Notes: generated by a model from the sequence alone, not told the origin. A stretch of 64,000 nucleotides of DNA from Vibrio zhugei (GCF_003716875.1 NZ_CP033078.1:2790001-2854000); one strand, 5' to 3'. Counted from the first letter of the stretch, positions 18,642 through 27,745 are shown. A program made the numbers and translations.

Positions 18642-18994
18642 GTTAATATCCTGACTGCTGCATCCAATAGGCTTGCGTTGCTCACAGAGTGAACAAACAC
18701 ACCAATAAAACGTGATCAATTTAACACTTTAATCAATTATGGTAAAGCTATGGTGCACAAAGTTATACCAAAGTCGTAGTGCATTCATGTCGAATTTTTG
18801 ATCTCTGTATTACATGACATTCCATGATAGTGTGATAAGCATAGTGCATAATCTTAACGAGATACAAGTCACACTATTTTGTTTATAGCAAGAAATTGCG
18901 ATTTAGTAACGCCTGCATAAACAATCAATAGTGAGATTCTATCGTGGGAAATGATAGGATTAGACCATATTTCAATTTTTTTGCTGGATAAGTC
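18642..18994. promoter_or_regulatory. Divergent cyaA/hemC regulatory region with a possible CRP site
   Basis: This 353-bp intergenic region holds the promoters of cyaA (minus) and hemCDXY (plus). On the minus strand TGTGA-CTTGTA-TCTCG (18858-18873) matches 8 of 10 conserved positions of the CRP consensus. E. coli cyaA is also repressed by CRP, so feedback control is plausible. No strong -35/-10 pair could be fixed by eye. There is no open frame worth calling. Confidence 0.4.
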
Positions 18995-19933
18995 ATGAAC
19001 CAAACACGTCAGATTCGTATTGCGACACGCAAAAGCCCTCTTGCATTATGGCAAGCACACTACGTCAAAAATGCGTTAGAAGCCGCTCATCCTGGATTAG
19101 AAGTCGAACTGCTCACGATGGTGACACGTGGTGACGTTATCTTGGATAGCCCGCTGGCGAAAGTAGGTGGTAAAGGCTTATTTGTGAAAGAGTTAGAAAC
19201 CGCAATGCTGGAAGGACGCGCCGACTTGGCTGTCCACTCAATGAAAGACGTTCCTGTGGATTTCCCCGACGGCTTAGGGTTAGTGACCATATGTGAACGC
19301 GCCGATCCTCGCGATGCGTTCGTCTCCAATACCTACCCTGATATTGACTCCCTCCCCCACGGAGCCGTCGTCGGAACTTGCAGCCTACGTCGCCAATGTC
19401 AATTAAAAGCGTCGCGCCCAGACATTATCATCAAAGAACTGCGTGGTAACGTCGGCACTCGCTTAGGCAAACTGGACGATGGCCAATATGACGCCATCAT
19501 TTTAGCCGCCGCCGGACTAAAACGGCTTGAGTTAGAATCACGCATCCGCAGCTATATCACGCCAGAGCAATCGTTACCCGCGGTCGGTCAAGGCGCTGTC
19601 GGAATTGAATGTCGCTTGGATGATACCTATCTGCGTGACTTATTAGCGCCCCTCAATCACCCTGACACAGCCGATCGCGTCTTGTGTGAGCGGGCGATGA
19701 ATAATACCTTGCAAGGTGGTTGCCAAGTACCTATCGGCAGCTACTCACAATTACAAGAGGACACGTTGTGGCTACGTGCATTGGTTGGAGAACCAGACGG
19801 TTCACTCATTATTCGCGGTGAAATTACAGGCCATCGCTCTGAGGCGGAGCAGCTAGGTAAGCAGTTGGCTGAACAGTTATTAGCCGAAGGCGCAGGCGAC
19901 ATTCTCACCAAACTGTATCAAGAGCACGAATAA
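18995..19933 (+). CDS. hemC: Hydroxymethylbilane synthase (porphobilinogen deaminase) HemC
   Basis: HemC joins four porphobilinogens into hydroxymethylbilane in the heme/siroheme pathway. The 312-residue protein starts [17 protein letters not shown], has HSMKDVP (about residue 84) and [11 protein letters not shown], and the dipyrromethane-cofactor Cys in [10 protein letters not shown] (about residue 245). The stop overlaps the hemD start by 1 nt (TAATG). It is the first gene of hemCDXY. Confidence 0.97.
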   Translation: MNQTRQIRIATRKSPLALWQAHYVKNALEAAHPGLEVELLTMVTRGDVILDSPLAKVGGKGLFVKELETAMLEGRADLAVHSMKDVPVDFPDGLGLVTICERADPRDAFVSNTYPDIDSLPHGAVVGTCSLRRQCQLKASRPDIIIKELRGNVGTRLGKLDDGQYDAIILAAAGLKRLELESRIRSYITPEQSLPAVGQGAVGIECRLDDTYLRDLLAPLNHPDTADRVLCERAMNNTLQGGCQVPIGSYSQLQEDTLWLRALVGEPDGSLIIRGEITGHRSEAEQLGKQLAEQLLAEGAGDILTKLYQEHE

Positions 19934-20691
19934 TGAAACGGGTTTTAGTCACACGTCCATTAGCCTCTGGTGAAGAACTCTGCCAGCTGCTCACTGAATG
20001 TGGGATTGAAGCCCATCATTACCCGCTGATTGATATTCTACCGGGCCGTGAACGGGCAGACTTGAGTGAGGCTCTCGCAGCGAGTGACATAATTATTGCC
20101 GTTAGCCAATACGCGGTGAGTTTTGCCAGTGACGCCCTGATAGAACAACAGGCCTCATGGCCTCAAGACTGTCGATATTTTGCCGTCGGTCAAAAAACCG
20201 CACAATGTTTAAGCAAAGCGTGCGGACAACCAGTACACTTTCCACAGAAAAGTGATAGCGAACACTTAGTCGCGCTTCCTGAGATGAGCGACCTCACAGG
20301 CAAACAGATTACCATTTTGCGCGGTAATGGCGGTCGAGATGTGATTTATGACACGCTGGTCGCTCAGGGAGCGAAAGTCAGTTACAAAGAGATGTATCAA
20401 CGCATCGCTCGACCGACCCCCATTCAGCAATGTCTGGCACAATGGCAAGCGATGGGCATCAACACCATTATCATTACTAGTAAGCAACAGCTCATGATTT
20501 TCATGGACTTTTTTAAAGATAGCCCGACAAACTGGCCGACACAGCAAACCTTAATTGTGCCCAGTGACCGCATTGCTCATTATGCCGAAATGCTCGGATT
20601 TACACAGATTATTGTCAGCGGCAGTGCACATAACGCAGATTTAGTGGCCGCACTCAGCCCTAACCAACAGGACTTTAGCAATGACAAGTAA
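19933..20691 (+). CDS. hemD: Uroporphyrinogen-III synthase HemD
   Basis: HemD cyclises hydroxymethylbilane with inversion of ring D. The family is poorly conserved, but this 252-residue protein has the two-domain look: VLVTRPLASGEELCQLL at the N-terminus, then GNGGRDVIYDTLVAQGA and the C-terminal ITSKQQLMIF. Its place between hemC and hemX settles the name. It overlaps both neighbours (1 nt with hemC, 11 nt with hemX). Confidence 0.93.
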   Translation: MKRVLVTRPLASGEELCQLLTECGIEAHHYPLIDILPGRERADLSEALAASDIIIAVSQYAVSFASDALIEQQASWPQDCRYFAVGQKTAQCLSKACGQPVHFPQKSDSEHLVALPEMSDLTGKQITILRGNGGRDVIYDTLVAQGAKVSYKEMYQRIARPTPIQQCLAQWQAMGINTIIITSKQQLMIFMDFFKDSPTNWPTQQTLIVPSDRIAHYAEMLGFTQIIVSGSAHNADLVAALSPNQQDFSNDK

Positions 20692-21811
20692 CCAACATTC
20701 TTCAACAACCGCGACAGACTCAAACCAAGCGGATACCCAACCACCTAAGTCGAACGCGGCTCAACCACGTTCTGCTCAACCGACCAATCACAAAGGCTCT
20801 CGTTTAGGCGTGATCGCCATTGTCATCTCGCTCGTTGTCGGCGGAGGGGTTGGCGCCTACAGCTACCATCAAAGCCAGCAGTACCAACAGCAAATCGCTC
20901 AGTTACAAACGTCTTTGCAGCAGAATCAACAACAACTCGAGACTCGCTTAGACAACGCACAGCAGCACTTTGATCAGCAAGCCAAAAGCCTACAAGATAC
21001 TCTCAATACCGCGTTAAAACAGCAACATGAAAGCTTGGACAGCTTGCAAATGGCGATTGCCAAATTAAAAGGCCGACGTACCAATGACTGGCTACTGGCT
21101 GAAGCCGATTACTTTGTCAAACTGGCAGGGCGTAAACTGTATCTCGAGCATGACCCAAGCAGCGCCGTAGCGTTGATGGAAAGTGCTGACGAGCGTATTG
21201 CGGCACTCAATGACCCAAGCTTAACAGCATTAAGACAAGCCCTTGCCAATGACATTACCACACTGAAAGCCATCCCTCTCATCGATCAAGATGGATTGGT
21301 ATTACGTCTTAGCAGCCTTGAACATAAGGTCGATTCCTTACCTCTTGCGAATGCCATCATTCCAAAAGATAAAGCGACAAAAAAAGAGACCGTCTCCACC
21401 AATATTAACGATTGGCAGAGCAACCTTTGGACCTCACTCAAAGACTTCGCCGGTCACTTTATTACTTTCCGGACTCGCGACGGCAATGCGGTTCCCCTGC
21501 TCTCTCCTAAGCAAGATTTTTATCTCAGAGAGAACATGAAGGCCAAAATTGAAACCGCCATCCGTGCGGTGTATAACCACCAGCAAGCTATCTATTCTGA
21601 CACGTTAAATACGGCCAGTGACTGGGCGGGTCGTTTCTTTAGTGACAGCGATAATACGGTGCAAAGCTTTCGCAGTACCTTGACGAACTTGGCCACTAAA
21701 AAGGTTAAAGTGGAGTACCCGGTAAAATTAGAGTCGCAAGAAAAACTTGCGGCGCTCATCCATGAACGTCTGCGTCGCCAAGTATCCTCATTAACCGCGG
21801 AGGATAAATAA
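20681..21811 (+). CDS. hemX: HemX, membrane-anchored HemX-family protein of the heme operon
   Basis: A 376-residue protein often annotated as uroporphyrinogen-III C-methyltransferase, although it lacks the methyltransferase motifs. It has a polar Ser/Thr/Gln-rich N-terminus (1-40), one transmembrane helix (about 43-63, LGVIAIVISLVVGGGVGAYSY), a Gln-rich coiled coil (about 66-125) and a HemX domain starting near RTNDWLLAEADYFVKLA. Most of it is probably periplasmic. Its exact role is unresolved; the operon link to HemD and HemY suggests a role at the membrane stage of tetrapyrrole synthesis. Confidence 0.92.
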   Translation: MTSNQHSSTTATDSNQADTQPPKSNAAQPRSAQPTNHKGSRLGVIAIVISLVVGGGVGAYSYHQSQQYQQQIAQLQTSLQQNQQQLETRLDNAQQHFDQQAKSLQDTLNTALKQQHESLDSLQMAIAKLKGRRTNDWLLAEADYFVKLAGRKLYLEHDPSSAVALMESADERIAALNDPSLTALRQALANDITTLKAIPLIDQDGLVLRLSSLEHKVDSLPLANAIIPKDKATKKETVSTNINDWQSNLWTSLKDFAGHFITFRTRDGNAVPLLSPKQDFYLRENMKAKIETAIRAVYNHQQAIYSDTLNTASDWAGRFFSDSDNTVQSFRSTLTNLATKKVKVEYPVKLESQEKLAALIHERLRRQVSSLTAEDK

Positions 21812-22986
21812 TGATACGAGCGATTTTGCTATTTATTATTCTCGGCGTCGGGCTATTTGTGGGCTCAGAATATTCTGGGCAACAAGGCTATGTGCTGATC
21901 TCTATTGCCAGTAAAACCATTGAAATGAGCGTGACGACCTTAGTCATTATCGTGGTCGGGCTCTTTTTAGCCGTTTTCGCTTGTGAGTTTATCCTGAAAA
22001 AAATTCTCACAACCACCTTTAGAACGTTTAACTGGTTCACCATTCGTAAAATTCGTCGTTCGCGACGTCTGACCAATGAAGGGATCATTAAATTAATCGA
22101 AGGCGACTTTAAACAGGCAGAGAAAAAAGTCAGCCGCTGGGCAAAACATCACGATAACCCATTACTGTGCTATCTGATGGCCTCAGAAGCCGCGGATAAC
22201 CTAGGCAATACCAAAAAACGTGACCACTACTTGGCTCTTGCCAGCGAACAAGACCATGCACGGCTCGCGGTAGAATTGACCCGCGCGAAACAGCAAGTCA
22301 ACGATGGCGAAATAAGACTCGGCTTAAAGACGTTGCAGAGCCTACAACCGGATGCACCAAACAACCCGATATTGCTCAATTTACTCAAACGTTGTTACAT
22401 CGCTCTGCATATGTGGCAGCCGCTGATAGAAATACTGCCTCGGCTCATCCGTTTTAATCATCTGACTGAGACAGAAGAAACCGAGTTATTGCAAATGGCG
22501 CATCTCGGTGCCTTAGATAACATTGCAAAACGCAATAACAGTCATGATCTCATTGAGCATTGGGAAGCCCTTAAACGTCACGATCAGAAAAACCCAGTGA
22601 TCGCGGCGGCCGTCGCGCAACACTTACTCAGTGTCAGTGAAGGCAAAGAAGCATTACCCTTTATGATTCGTGTCATGAAAAAAGCCCCATCGGCGGAGCT
22701 CTATCGATTGATGGCTGATGTGCCAGAAGCGCAGCGTCGTGATGCGAAAAACATGCTTATCCGTATTCTAGAGAAAAACGACAACAACGCCGAAGCGCAC
22801 AGCGCCCTGGCGAAGGTGTATGAATACCAGCAACATTGGGCTGAAGCTCAGCATCACTTAGAAAAAGCACTGTCGATACGAACCAGTATCAGTGATTACT
22901 CGCGCTTATCGGACGTGTTATCACAACAAAATAAAAAGCAAGCCGCTCAAGATGTCAGTCGCAAAGCGCTTTCGCTACTGCCTTAA
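21811..22986 (+). CDS. hemY: HemY, TPR-containing inner-membrane protein of the heme operon
   Basis: A 391-residue proteobacterial HemY (not the protoporphyrinogen oxidase of the same name). Two transmembrane helices (about 2-20 and 40-65) are followed by tetratricopeptide-like repeats, for example NAEAHSALAKVYEYQQHWAEA near residue 335 (cited in part: AHSALAKVYEYQQHWAEA). TPRs suggest a scaffold for heme enzymes. The start ATG overlaps the hemX stop (TAATG). It is the last gene before a strong terminator. Confidence 0.93.
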   Translation: MIRAILLFIILGVGLFVGSEYSGQQGYVLISIASKTIEMSVTTLVIIVVGLFLAVFACEFILKKILTTTFRTFNWFTIRKIRRSRRLTNEGIIKLIEGDFKQAEKKVSRWAKHHDNPLLCYLMASEAADNLGNTKKRDHYLALASEQDHARLAVELTRAKQQVNDGEIRLGLKTLQSLQPDAPNNPILLNLLKRCYIALHMWQPLIEILPRLIRFNHLTETEETELLQMAHLGALDNIAKRNNSHDLIEHWEALKRHDQKNPVIAAAVAQHLLSVSEGKEALPFMIRVMKKAPSAELYRLMADVPEAQRRDAKNMLIRILEKNDNNAEAHSALAKVYEYQQHWAEAQHHLEKALSIRTSISDYSRLSDVLSQQNKKQAAQDVSRKALSLLP

Positions 22987-23002
22987 GCCCCAAAACATCC
23001 AT

Positions 23003-23035
23003 AAAAAAAACCAGCTTATCTAGCTGGTTTTTTTT
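23003..23035. terminator. Bidirectional terminator between hemY and hemN
   Basis: AAAACCAGCT / AGCTGGTTTT stem (loop TATCT) with A- and T-runs on both sides. It closes hemCDXY on the plus strand and hemN on the minus strand. Confidence 0.92.
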
Positions 23036-23038
23036 ATT

Positions 23039-24427
23039 CTAAATCACGCGAGAAAACTGTTGTTGCCGAGCTTGCTTGCGCAAATAACTATCAAAGCACA
23101 TACAAATATTACGAATTAACAAGCGCCCTTTCGGAGTCACCTGCAAGTAACGCTCATCGACCACAACCAACCCATCATCAACAAACGTTTGTAATAGCTC
23201 GAGATCTTGTTGGAAATATTGATTAAACGTAATACCAAATTCCGACTCAATCGCGTGCTTATCTAATGTGAAGTTACACATCAATAATTTAATCACTTCG
23301 CGACGTATTAAGTCATCCTTATCAAGTGACACCCCTTTCCATAAGGCATGACGTAATTGATCCATTTGATGATAGTACTTCTTCAACTCTTTCTGATTTT
23401 GTGAATAGGTATTGCCGATCATGGAAATCGCCGACACACCAAAGCCGACTAAATCGCACTCCCCTTGGGTGGTGTATCCTTGGAAATTACGATGCAGACG
23501 CCCTTCACGCTGTGCTACCGCGAGCTCATCATCGGGCAGCGCAAAATGATCCATACCGATAAATTGATAGCCAGCTTGCGTCAAATACTCGATGGTCGTT
23601 TGTAGAATCTTCATTTTTTCATCGGCACCGGGTAAATCCTCTTCATGGATTTTACGCTGGGCAGGAAATAAACGCGGCATATGCGCATAGTTAAAGACCG
23701 ACAATCGTCCAGGATGTATATCAACCACGCGCTTTAATGTCTTCATGAAACTATCAGCGGTTTGCAACGGCAATCCATAAACCAAATCTAGATTGGTCGA
23801 GCGAAAGCCTAACTGAGCCGCTCGTTCGACCATGGCCACAATAAACGCTTCATCTTGCTCACGGTTAATGGTGACCTGCACATCTTTATTAAAGTCCTGC
23901 ACGCCAATACTAATGCGATTAAACCCTTCCGCGCGCAAATGATCGAGAATATCGAGCTCAATTTCACGAGGGTCGATCTCAATACTGACTTCCGCATCAG
24001 CGGAAAAGTGAAACTCTTCGTGAACCACTGACATCACACGAGAAATTTGCTCTTTCGTCAAAAAGGTCGGGGTACCGCCACCAAAATGCAGTTGCGTCAC
24101 GGTGCGATTTTGCAGCAAGGCCGCACGTTGACGAACCTCTTGCTCCAACACATCAAGGTAATCATCGGCTTTTTCTGCATGGCGAGTGACGATCTTGTTA
24201 CAACCACAGTAGTAACACAGCTTGTGACAGAACGGGATGTGAATATACAAAGAAAGCGGTCGATGCGGATAATCCGTGCATGCCATATCGAGCTCAGCAC
24301 TGGTAAAGGCTTCATGGAACTCTAAGGCGGTAGGATATGAGGTATAGCGTGGACCCGAATAATTGTATTTATTGAGAATATCCTGATCCCAAACCACTTG
24401 CTGACTCGGTACAAATGACGATGACAT
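23039..24427 (-). CDS. hemN: Oxygen-independent coproporphyrinogen III dehydrogenase HemN
   Basis: A radical-SAM enzyme that converts coproporphyrinogen III to protoporphyrinogen IX without oxygen. The 462-residue length fits. The 4Fe-4S ligand motif is CHKLCYYCGC (C-x3-C-x2-C plus the extra Cys typical of HemN), followed by LHFGGGTPTFL and SIEIDPRE. The start at 24427 gives the canonical SQQVVWDQDILNKYNYSGPRYTS N-terminus (cited in part: YNYSGPRYTS); an upstream extension to 24505 is not conserved. A perfect inverted repeat lies 38-70 bp upstream. Confidence 0.95.
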   Translation of the reverse strand: MSSSFVPSQQVVWDQDILNKYNYSGPRYTSYPTALEFHEAFTSAELDMACTDYPHRPLSLYIHIPFCHKLCYYCGCNKIVTRHAEKADDYLDVLEQEVRQRAALLQNRTVTQLHFGGGTPTFLTKEQISRVMSVVHEEFHFSADAEVSIEIDPREIELDILDHLRAEGFNRISIGVQDFNKDVQVTINREQDEAFIVAMVERAAQLGFRSTNLDLVYGLPLQTADSFMKTLKRVVDIHPGRLSVFNYAHMPRLFPAQRKIHEEDLPGADEKMKILQTTIEYLTQAGYQFIGMDHFALPDDELAVAQREGRLHRNFQGYTTQGECDLVGFGVSAISMIGNTYSQNQKELKKYYHQMDQLRHALWKGVSLDKDDLIRREVIKLLMCNFTLDKHAIESEFGITFNQYFQQDLELLQTFVDDGLVVVDERYLQVTPKGRLLIRNICMCFDSYLRKQARQQQFSRVI

Positions 24428-24464
24428 GAAGGCAATTTCCACTATGAAACACAGAATGAATAGT

Positions 24465-24496
24465 TTGCCACACGACAAGAGATTGACGTGTGGCAA
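24465..24496. promoter_or_regulatory. Perfect 10-bp inverted repeat upstream of hemN
   Basis: TTGCCACACG (24465-24474) and CGTGTGGCAA (24487-24496) are separated by 12 bp, just upstream of the hemN start. There is no T-run, so an operator for a dimeric regulator or an mRNA-leader hairpin is more likely than a terminator. It is not an FNR site by consensus. Confidence 0.5.
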
Positions 24497-24564
24497 TTTG
24501 AACAAAAGGTGGCGAAATGTTCGGTTTTGTTAGCTCGATCACTAACCCAAACGCACCATAGGAG

Positions 24565-25056
24565 TTAGACCATTTGAATCGAGATTTGATTATTTAGAGG
24601 AGCAATGCGCGCTTTTAACGCCTTCAGCTCTTCGACAATCGCATCATTCAAGCGAGACTCGGCTTTCATGCGAGTGAGGTTTTGCTGCATTCGCTCACGT
24701 TTAGGAAGCTCTTGGCGAGCCTCACCACGTTCCATATCTTTTACGACATGATACAGTTCAGCGATCGCAGGGTACTCTGCATCAAAGTTTTCCACTCGCT
24801 CGTCACCCTGTAAATAGTCCATAATGCAGTAGACTCGAATGCTGATCTCAGACAAATCACATTGTCCTTGAATGCCCGTCATACATAGGACATTCACGCT
24901 TTCAAAGATATTAGCATTGCGTTTTTCTAGCGCAATGGTGCGGTGATGTGCCTGACGCTCTTTTTGCCGCTTAAGTTGGAATAAAAGATATCCCGCATAG
25001 GCCGCCAGCCCCAATATAATCACACCACCAATCACTGCGAACAGGGTAATATTCAT
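24565..25056 (-). CDS. DUF2489 domain-containing membrane protein
   Basis: A 163-residue protein with an N-terminal transmembrane helix (about 4-27, LFAVIGGVIILGLAAYAGYLLF in part) and a charged helical cytoplasmic part. FESVNVLCMTGIQGQCDLSEISIR is characteristic of DUF2489 (cited in part: MTGIQGQCDLSEISIR). Function is unknown. It starts 9 nt after the yihI stop and lies between yihI and hemN, its usual neighbours in Vibrio. Confidence 0.87.
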   Translation of the reverse strand: MNITLFAVIGGVIILGLAAYAGYLLFQLKRQKERQAHHRTIALEKRNANIFESVNVLCMTGIQGQCDLSEISIRVYCIMDYLQGDERVENFDAEYPAIAELYHVVKDMERGEARQELPKRERMQQNLTRMKAESRLNDAIVEELKALKARIAPLNNQISIQMV

Positions 25057-25065
25057 AGTCCTACC

Positions 25066-25626
25066 TTATTTGTAACTGTCGACGTCGATATCTTGAAATT
25101 GACTCAATAAATCGTCGTCAGACTTAGGTTTAGACGCTTTTTTCGACGACGTTTCTGGTACTTGTGGCGTCTCGTCCACTTCGTCGTCTTCATCAAACAG
25201 ACCGAGCTGGTCCATTAAAATTTCAATGCGGTCCAGTTTGTCATCAACATACTTTTGTAAGCCAACACCTAACTTCTCACCGTTTTCTAAACGCGTCATC
25301 AGTACCGCTAACTGCGCATCATTTTCCAGCATCTCAAGCTCTTGTGCTGCTGACACACGGCGCTCTTGTTTACTCTGCTTTTTAGGCGTTTCCACAATCA
25401 ACGGGATTTTTTTCTTGCTACCAAGACGCGAATCACGCTTCTGCGCCCCTTTTTTCATCTGCTCTTCTTGAGCAACAGAATGGCGCTGACCGGTTTTCAA
25501 ACCTTTGCGCTTTTTCAATCTTTTGCGCAGGCGTCCTTCTTGATCGGCTTCACTACGGTTACGAGTAACGATCAGTTCCGCACTGCTATTCACTCCAGGT
25601 TTTCTGGATTTTTTTGAGCGACTCAT
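25066..25626 (-). CDS. yihI: Der GTPase-activating protein YihI
   Basis: A 186-residue activator of the GTPase Der, acting in 50S ribosome assembly. The N-terminal half is very basic (SRSKKSRKPG..., KRLKKRKGLKTG), while the C-terminal half is acidic and helical (LEMLENDAQLAVLMTRLENG, DRIEILMDQLGLFDED). This is the standard YihI layout. The start overlaps the stop of the upstream methyltransferase gene by 1 nt. Confidence 0.93.
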   Translation of the reverse strand: MSRSKKSRKPGVNSSAELIVTRNRSEADQEGRLRKRLKKRKGLKTGQRHSVAQEEQMKKGAQKRDSRLGSKKKIPLIVETPKKQSKQERRVSAAQELEMLENDAQLAVLMTRLENGEKLGVGLQKYVDDKLDRIEILMDQLGLFDEDDEVDETPQVPETSSKKASKPKSDDDLLSQFQDIDVDSYK

Positions 25627-26264
25627 TACTGGGCCTTCCTCAGTAAAATTACATCATTTCCAATAAATTCAAGTTCGAGCTTATCCCGCTCAGCCAAAAA
25701 CTGAAAGGTTTCGCGACTAAAAAACACCACATGGGTCAGATCGTTTTTATAGTGCCATCCAGCAAATGCTTCCACATTTTTTACCATCTTGGTCATCAGA
25801 CCAATCCAGCCATTTGGCTTAACCAAATTCAACCATTGCTGCCACACCTGATGAGGATCATGTAAATGCTCAATCACTTCGGTGGCAGTCATAAAATCAT
25901 ACGTGTGCTGCAACGACTCTTTATCAGGATGGAAAAAGATGTCGTATAACGCAACCTTGTGTCCCGCTTCTTCTAACATAACGGACAGTGTGGGACCCGG
26001 CCCACATCCAAAATCTAATCCCTGTGACTGAGGGCTTAACCTCTCAACGAGCGGCGTACAGACTCGTGATAAAAATTGTCGGTAGCCCATATCTTCAGGG
26101 TTATTTTCATGCAAATCATAAAATGCTTTTTCTTGTCTTGCGTCTAACCGTTGCTCTGGGTGCACAAACACCAATGAACAACGCGAGCACTGTAAATAGT
26201 CACGCACGTTGTCAGTAAAATACGCGGTGGTTTCCTTACAATGACACAACGGACATAAATGCAT
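25626..26264 (-). CDS. Class I SAM-dependent methyltransferase with N-terminal zinc-ribbon
   Basis: A 212-residue protein. The N-terminus MHLCPLCHCKET plus LQCSRCSLVFV gives a CxxC...CxxC zinc ribbon (residues about 4-33). The SAM motif I is LDFGCGPGPTLSVM (about residue 83), and MTATEVIEHLHDPHQVW is the post-motif typical of UbiG-like methyltransferases. The substrate is unknown. The start at 26264 is set by AAGGAG, with a longer frame to 26309 rejected. It is co-directional and overlapping with yihI, so a link to ribosome biogenesis is possible but unproven. Confidence 0.85.
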   Translation of the reverse strand: MHLCPLCHCKETTAYFTDNVRDYLQCSRCSLVFVHPEQRLDARQEKAFYDLHENNPEDMGYRQFLSRVCTPLVERLSPQSQGLDFGCGPGPTLSVMLEEAGHKVALYDIFFHPDKESLQHTYDFMTATEVIEHLHDPHQVWQQWLNLVKPNGWIGLMTKMVKNVEAFAGWHYKNDLTHVVFFSRETFQFLAERDKLELEFIGNDVILLRKAQ

Positions 26265-26363
26265 AATATGGACTCCTTGAATGGGATGCGCAACATACCA
26301 GAAATCCACCTCAGAGTGGAGACTTTACAACCAAATTACCATGAAATTCCTCTCCATTGGCCA

Positions 26364-26408
26364 AAAAAACCAATCGACCACGCTTGGTTTTTTGCGCCAT
26401 TAAGGCGC
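26364..26408. terminator. Bidirectional terminator-like hairpin plus a second hairpin inside a divergent gap
   Basis: AAAAAACCAA / TTGGTTTTTT (26364-26373 and 26384-26393) is immediately followed by GCGCC-ATTAA-GGCGC (26394-26408). Terminator-like structure between two divergently transcribed genes is unexpected and could end a short unannotated transcript. Confidence 0.6.
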
Positions 26409-26504
26409 CAAGGCCAGCGGCTCACGCCATGCTTTGCCATCGGTCGAGAGCAGTAAAATAATACTTCGCTAAAGTGAGTTATTCGTTTTTATTAAAAACA
26501 CTCA

Positions 26505-26539
26505 TGGTATACTCACGCGTTCTGTCGATAGCACAGAAC
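26505..26539 (+). promoter_or_regulatory. Probable engB promoter with start-site palindrome
   Basis: An extended -10 element, TGG-TATACT (26505-26513), is followed by a palindrome GTTCTGT-CGATAGC-ACAGAAC (26519-26539) that would lie at the 5' end of the transcript. The -35 region is weak, which fits an extended -10 promoter. The rest of the 26265-26592 gap holds only the hairpins listed separately. Confidence 0.5.
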
Positions 26540-26592
26540 ATTGTCAGCTGTATGACTCATACCTTGAATCCGTAAAAGATGGAGTAACGAGA

Positions 26593-27240
26593 GTGAACGC
26601 AAAAATTCATTATCAGAACACACAATTCGTCACCAGTGCGCCAGATATTCGCCATTTACCTGATGATGTCGGTGTTGAGATTGCGTTTGCCGGTCGCTCT
26701 AACGCAGGTAAATCAAGCTCTCTTAATCGCCTAACCAATCAAAAAAGTTTGGCGAAAACCAGTAAAACACCGGGTCGAACACAGCTGATTAACCTCTTCA
26801 AAGTCGCAGACGGGTGTCACATCGTCGACTTACCTGGATACGGCTTCGCGCAAGTTCCTCTGGAAATGAAGAAAAAGTGGCAGAAATCGTTAGGCGAATA
26901 CTTACAAAAACGCGAAAACCTTAAAGGATTAGTCGTGTTAATGGATATCCGTCATCCAATGAAAGATCTCGATCGCCAATTAGTTAGCTGGGCCATTGAC
27001 TGCCATATCCCAGTACAAGTATTACTGACCAAAGCCGATAAGCTGAAAAGCGGCGCTCGTAAAGCGCAAGAGTTAATGGTTCGCAAAGATGTTCAAACCA
27101 TGGGTGGCGAAGTCCATGTGGCCGCCTTCTCTTCCACCAGTGGTCAAGGTGTCGATATTTTAAGACAGCGTCTTGACCAATGGTATGCCGTGAATGCTCA
27201 AGAACCAACTGACATCGAGTTAGACAATACGCCCGAATAA
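26593..27240 (+). CDS. engB: Ribosome-biogenesis GTPase EngB (YihA/YsxC)
   Basis: EngB is an essential GTPase for 50S subunit maturation and is 215 residues long. G1 is GRSNAGKSS (about 35-43), G3 is DLPGYGFA, and G4 is LTKADKL. The start is GTG at 26593 with GGAG 8 nt upstream and the usual N-terminus [18 protein letters not shown]. It is convergent with spf and polA, as in E. coli. Confidence 0.95.
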   Translation: MNAKIHYQNTQFVTSAPDIRHLPDDVGVEIAFAGRSNAGKSSSLNRLTNQKSLAKTSKTPGRTQLINLFKVADGCHIVDLPGYGFAQVPLEMKKKWQKSLGEYLQKRENLKGLVVLMDIRHPMKDLDRQLVSWAIDCHIPVQVLLTKADKLKSGARKAQELMVRKDVQTMGGEVHVAAFSSTSGQGVDILRQRLDQWYAVNAQEPTDIELDNTPE

Positions 27241-27270
27241 GCGAATGTTTTAGCAAAATCGTCGATGATA

Positions 27271-27297
27271 AAAGCCTCACTGTCGTGAGGTTTTTTT
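27271..27297 (+). terminator. Intrinsic terminator of engB
   Basis: GCCTCAC-TGTC-GTGAGG hairpin followed by T7. Confidence 0.9.
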
Positions 27298-27601
27298 ATG
27301 CTCCCACCAGCTTGTGTACATTTATGGTGCAGAAACTTTCACCAAGTACCCTGTCGCAAGCGCTTTTCCTGCCTCTATCGCAAAACTTGAGTGCACTCTT
27401 TTACGTCACCATGCGCCATTTTAGCGCGAAAAATGAATGTTTATTACAAAACTGTCAAATTCAGTCAAAGGGAATTTTTTAGCTTAATAAGCACTGATCT
27501 CTAAAAGTTGTGTATCAATCTGAGCTTGAAATACGAGAGACGTGATAAACAATCAAACAGAATGGGATAAGAAGAAGGCAGGTGTAGAAAGGCTTGAGCA
27601 C
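27298..27601. other. Gap between the engB terminator and spf, no gene supported
   Basis: About 300 bp without a convincing coding frame. A 65-codon plus-strand frame beginning inside the engB terminator has neither a ribosome site nor protein-like composition. I see no repeat or RNA structure. Confidence 0.5.
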
Positions 27602-27709
27602 AATAAAAAACGCCCCAGTCAAAAACTGACTGGGGCGGCTGAATCAGCCTAATCCAATAACGTGAAACAAAAGGTCTGAAAGATAGAACATCTTACCTCT
27701 GTACCCTAC
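27602..27709 (-). ncRNA. spf: Spot 42 small RNA
   Basis: The minus strand beginning GTAGGGTACAGAGGTAAGAT at 27709 is nearly identical to the 5' part of E. coli Spot 42. The middle TCTTTCAGACCTTTT and the terminator stem CCCCAGTCAG/CTGACTGGGG with a U-run also match, giving a length of about 108 nt. Spot 42 is an Hfq-dependent RNA that adds to CRP control of secondary carbon use (galK, sugar transport) and is itself repressed by cAMP-CRP in E. coli. The polA-spf-engB location is conserved. A CATTAT -10 lies just upstream. Confidence 0.96.
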
Positions 27710-27715
27710 AAGAGA

Positions 27716-27745
27716 TAATGTACAACAATTGTTCAGAAATGAAAA
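27716..27745 (-). promoter_or_regulatory. spf promoter with central palindrome
   Basis: On the minus strand TTCATT and CATTAT are 17 bp apart with the start of Spot 42 about 8 bp beyond. The perfect palindrome AACAATTGTT (27724-27733) lies inside the spacer. The -35 is weak. Element ends are approximate. Confidence 0.45.

Noticed and set aside
16113-18719. 868-codon version of cyaA
   Set aside because: The extra 26 N-terminal residues are Cys-rich, unlike any CyaA, and a TTG with a good ribosome site lies inside at 18641.
26265-26592. A CsrC-type sRNA in the gap between the methyltransferase and engB
   Set aside because: E. coli csrC is in the equivalent gap, but this region lacks the repeated GGA loop motifs of CsrB/CsrC RNAs, so I do not call it.
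27285-27482. 65-codon plus-strand frame after engB
   Set aside because: It starts inside the engB terminator and has no ribosome site or recognisable protein character.
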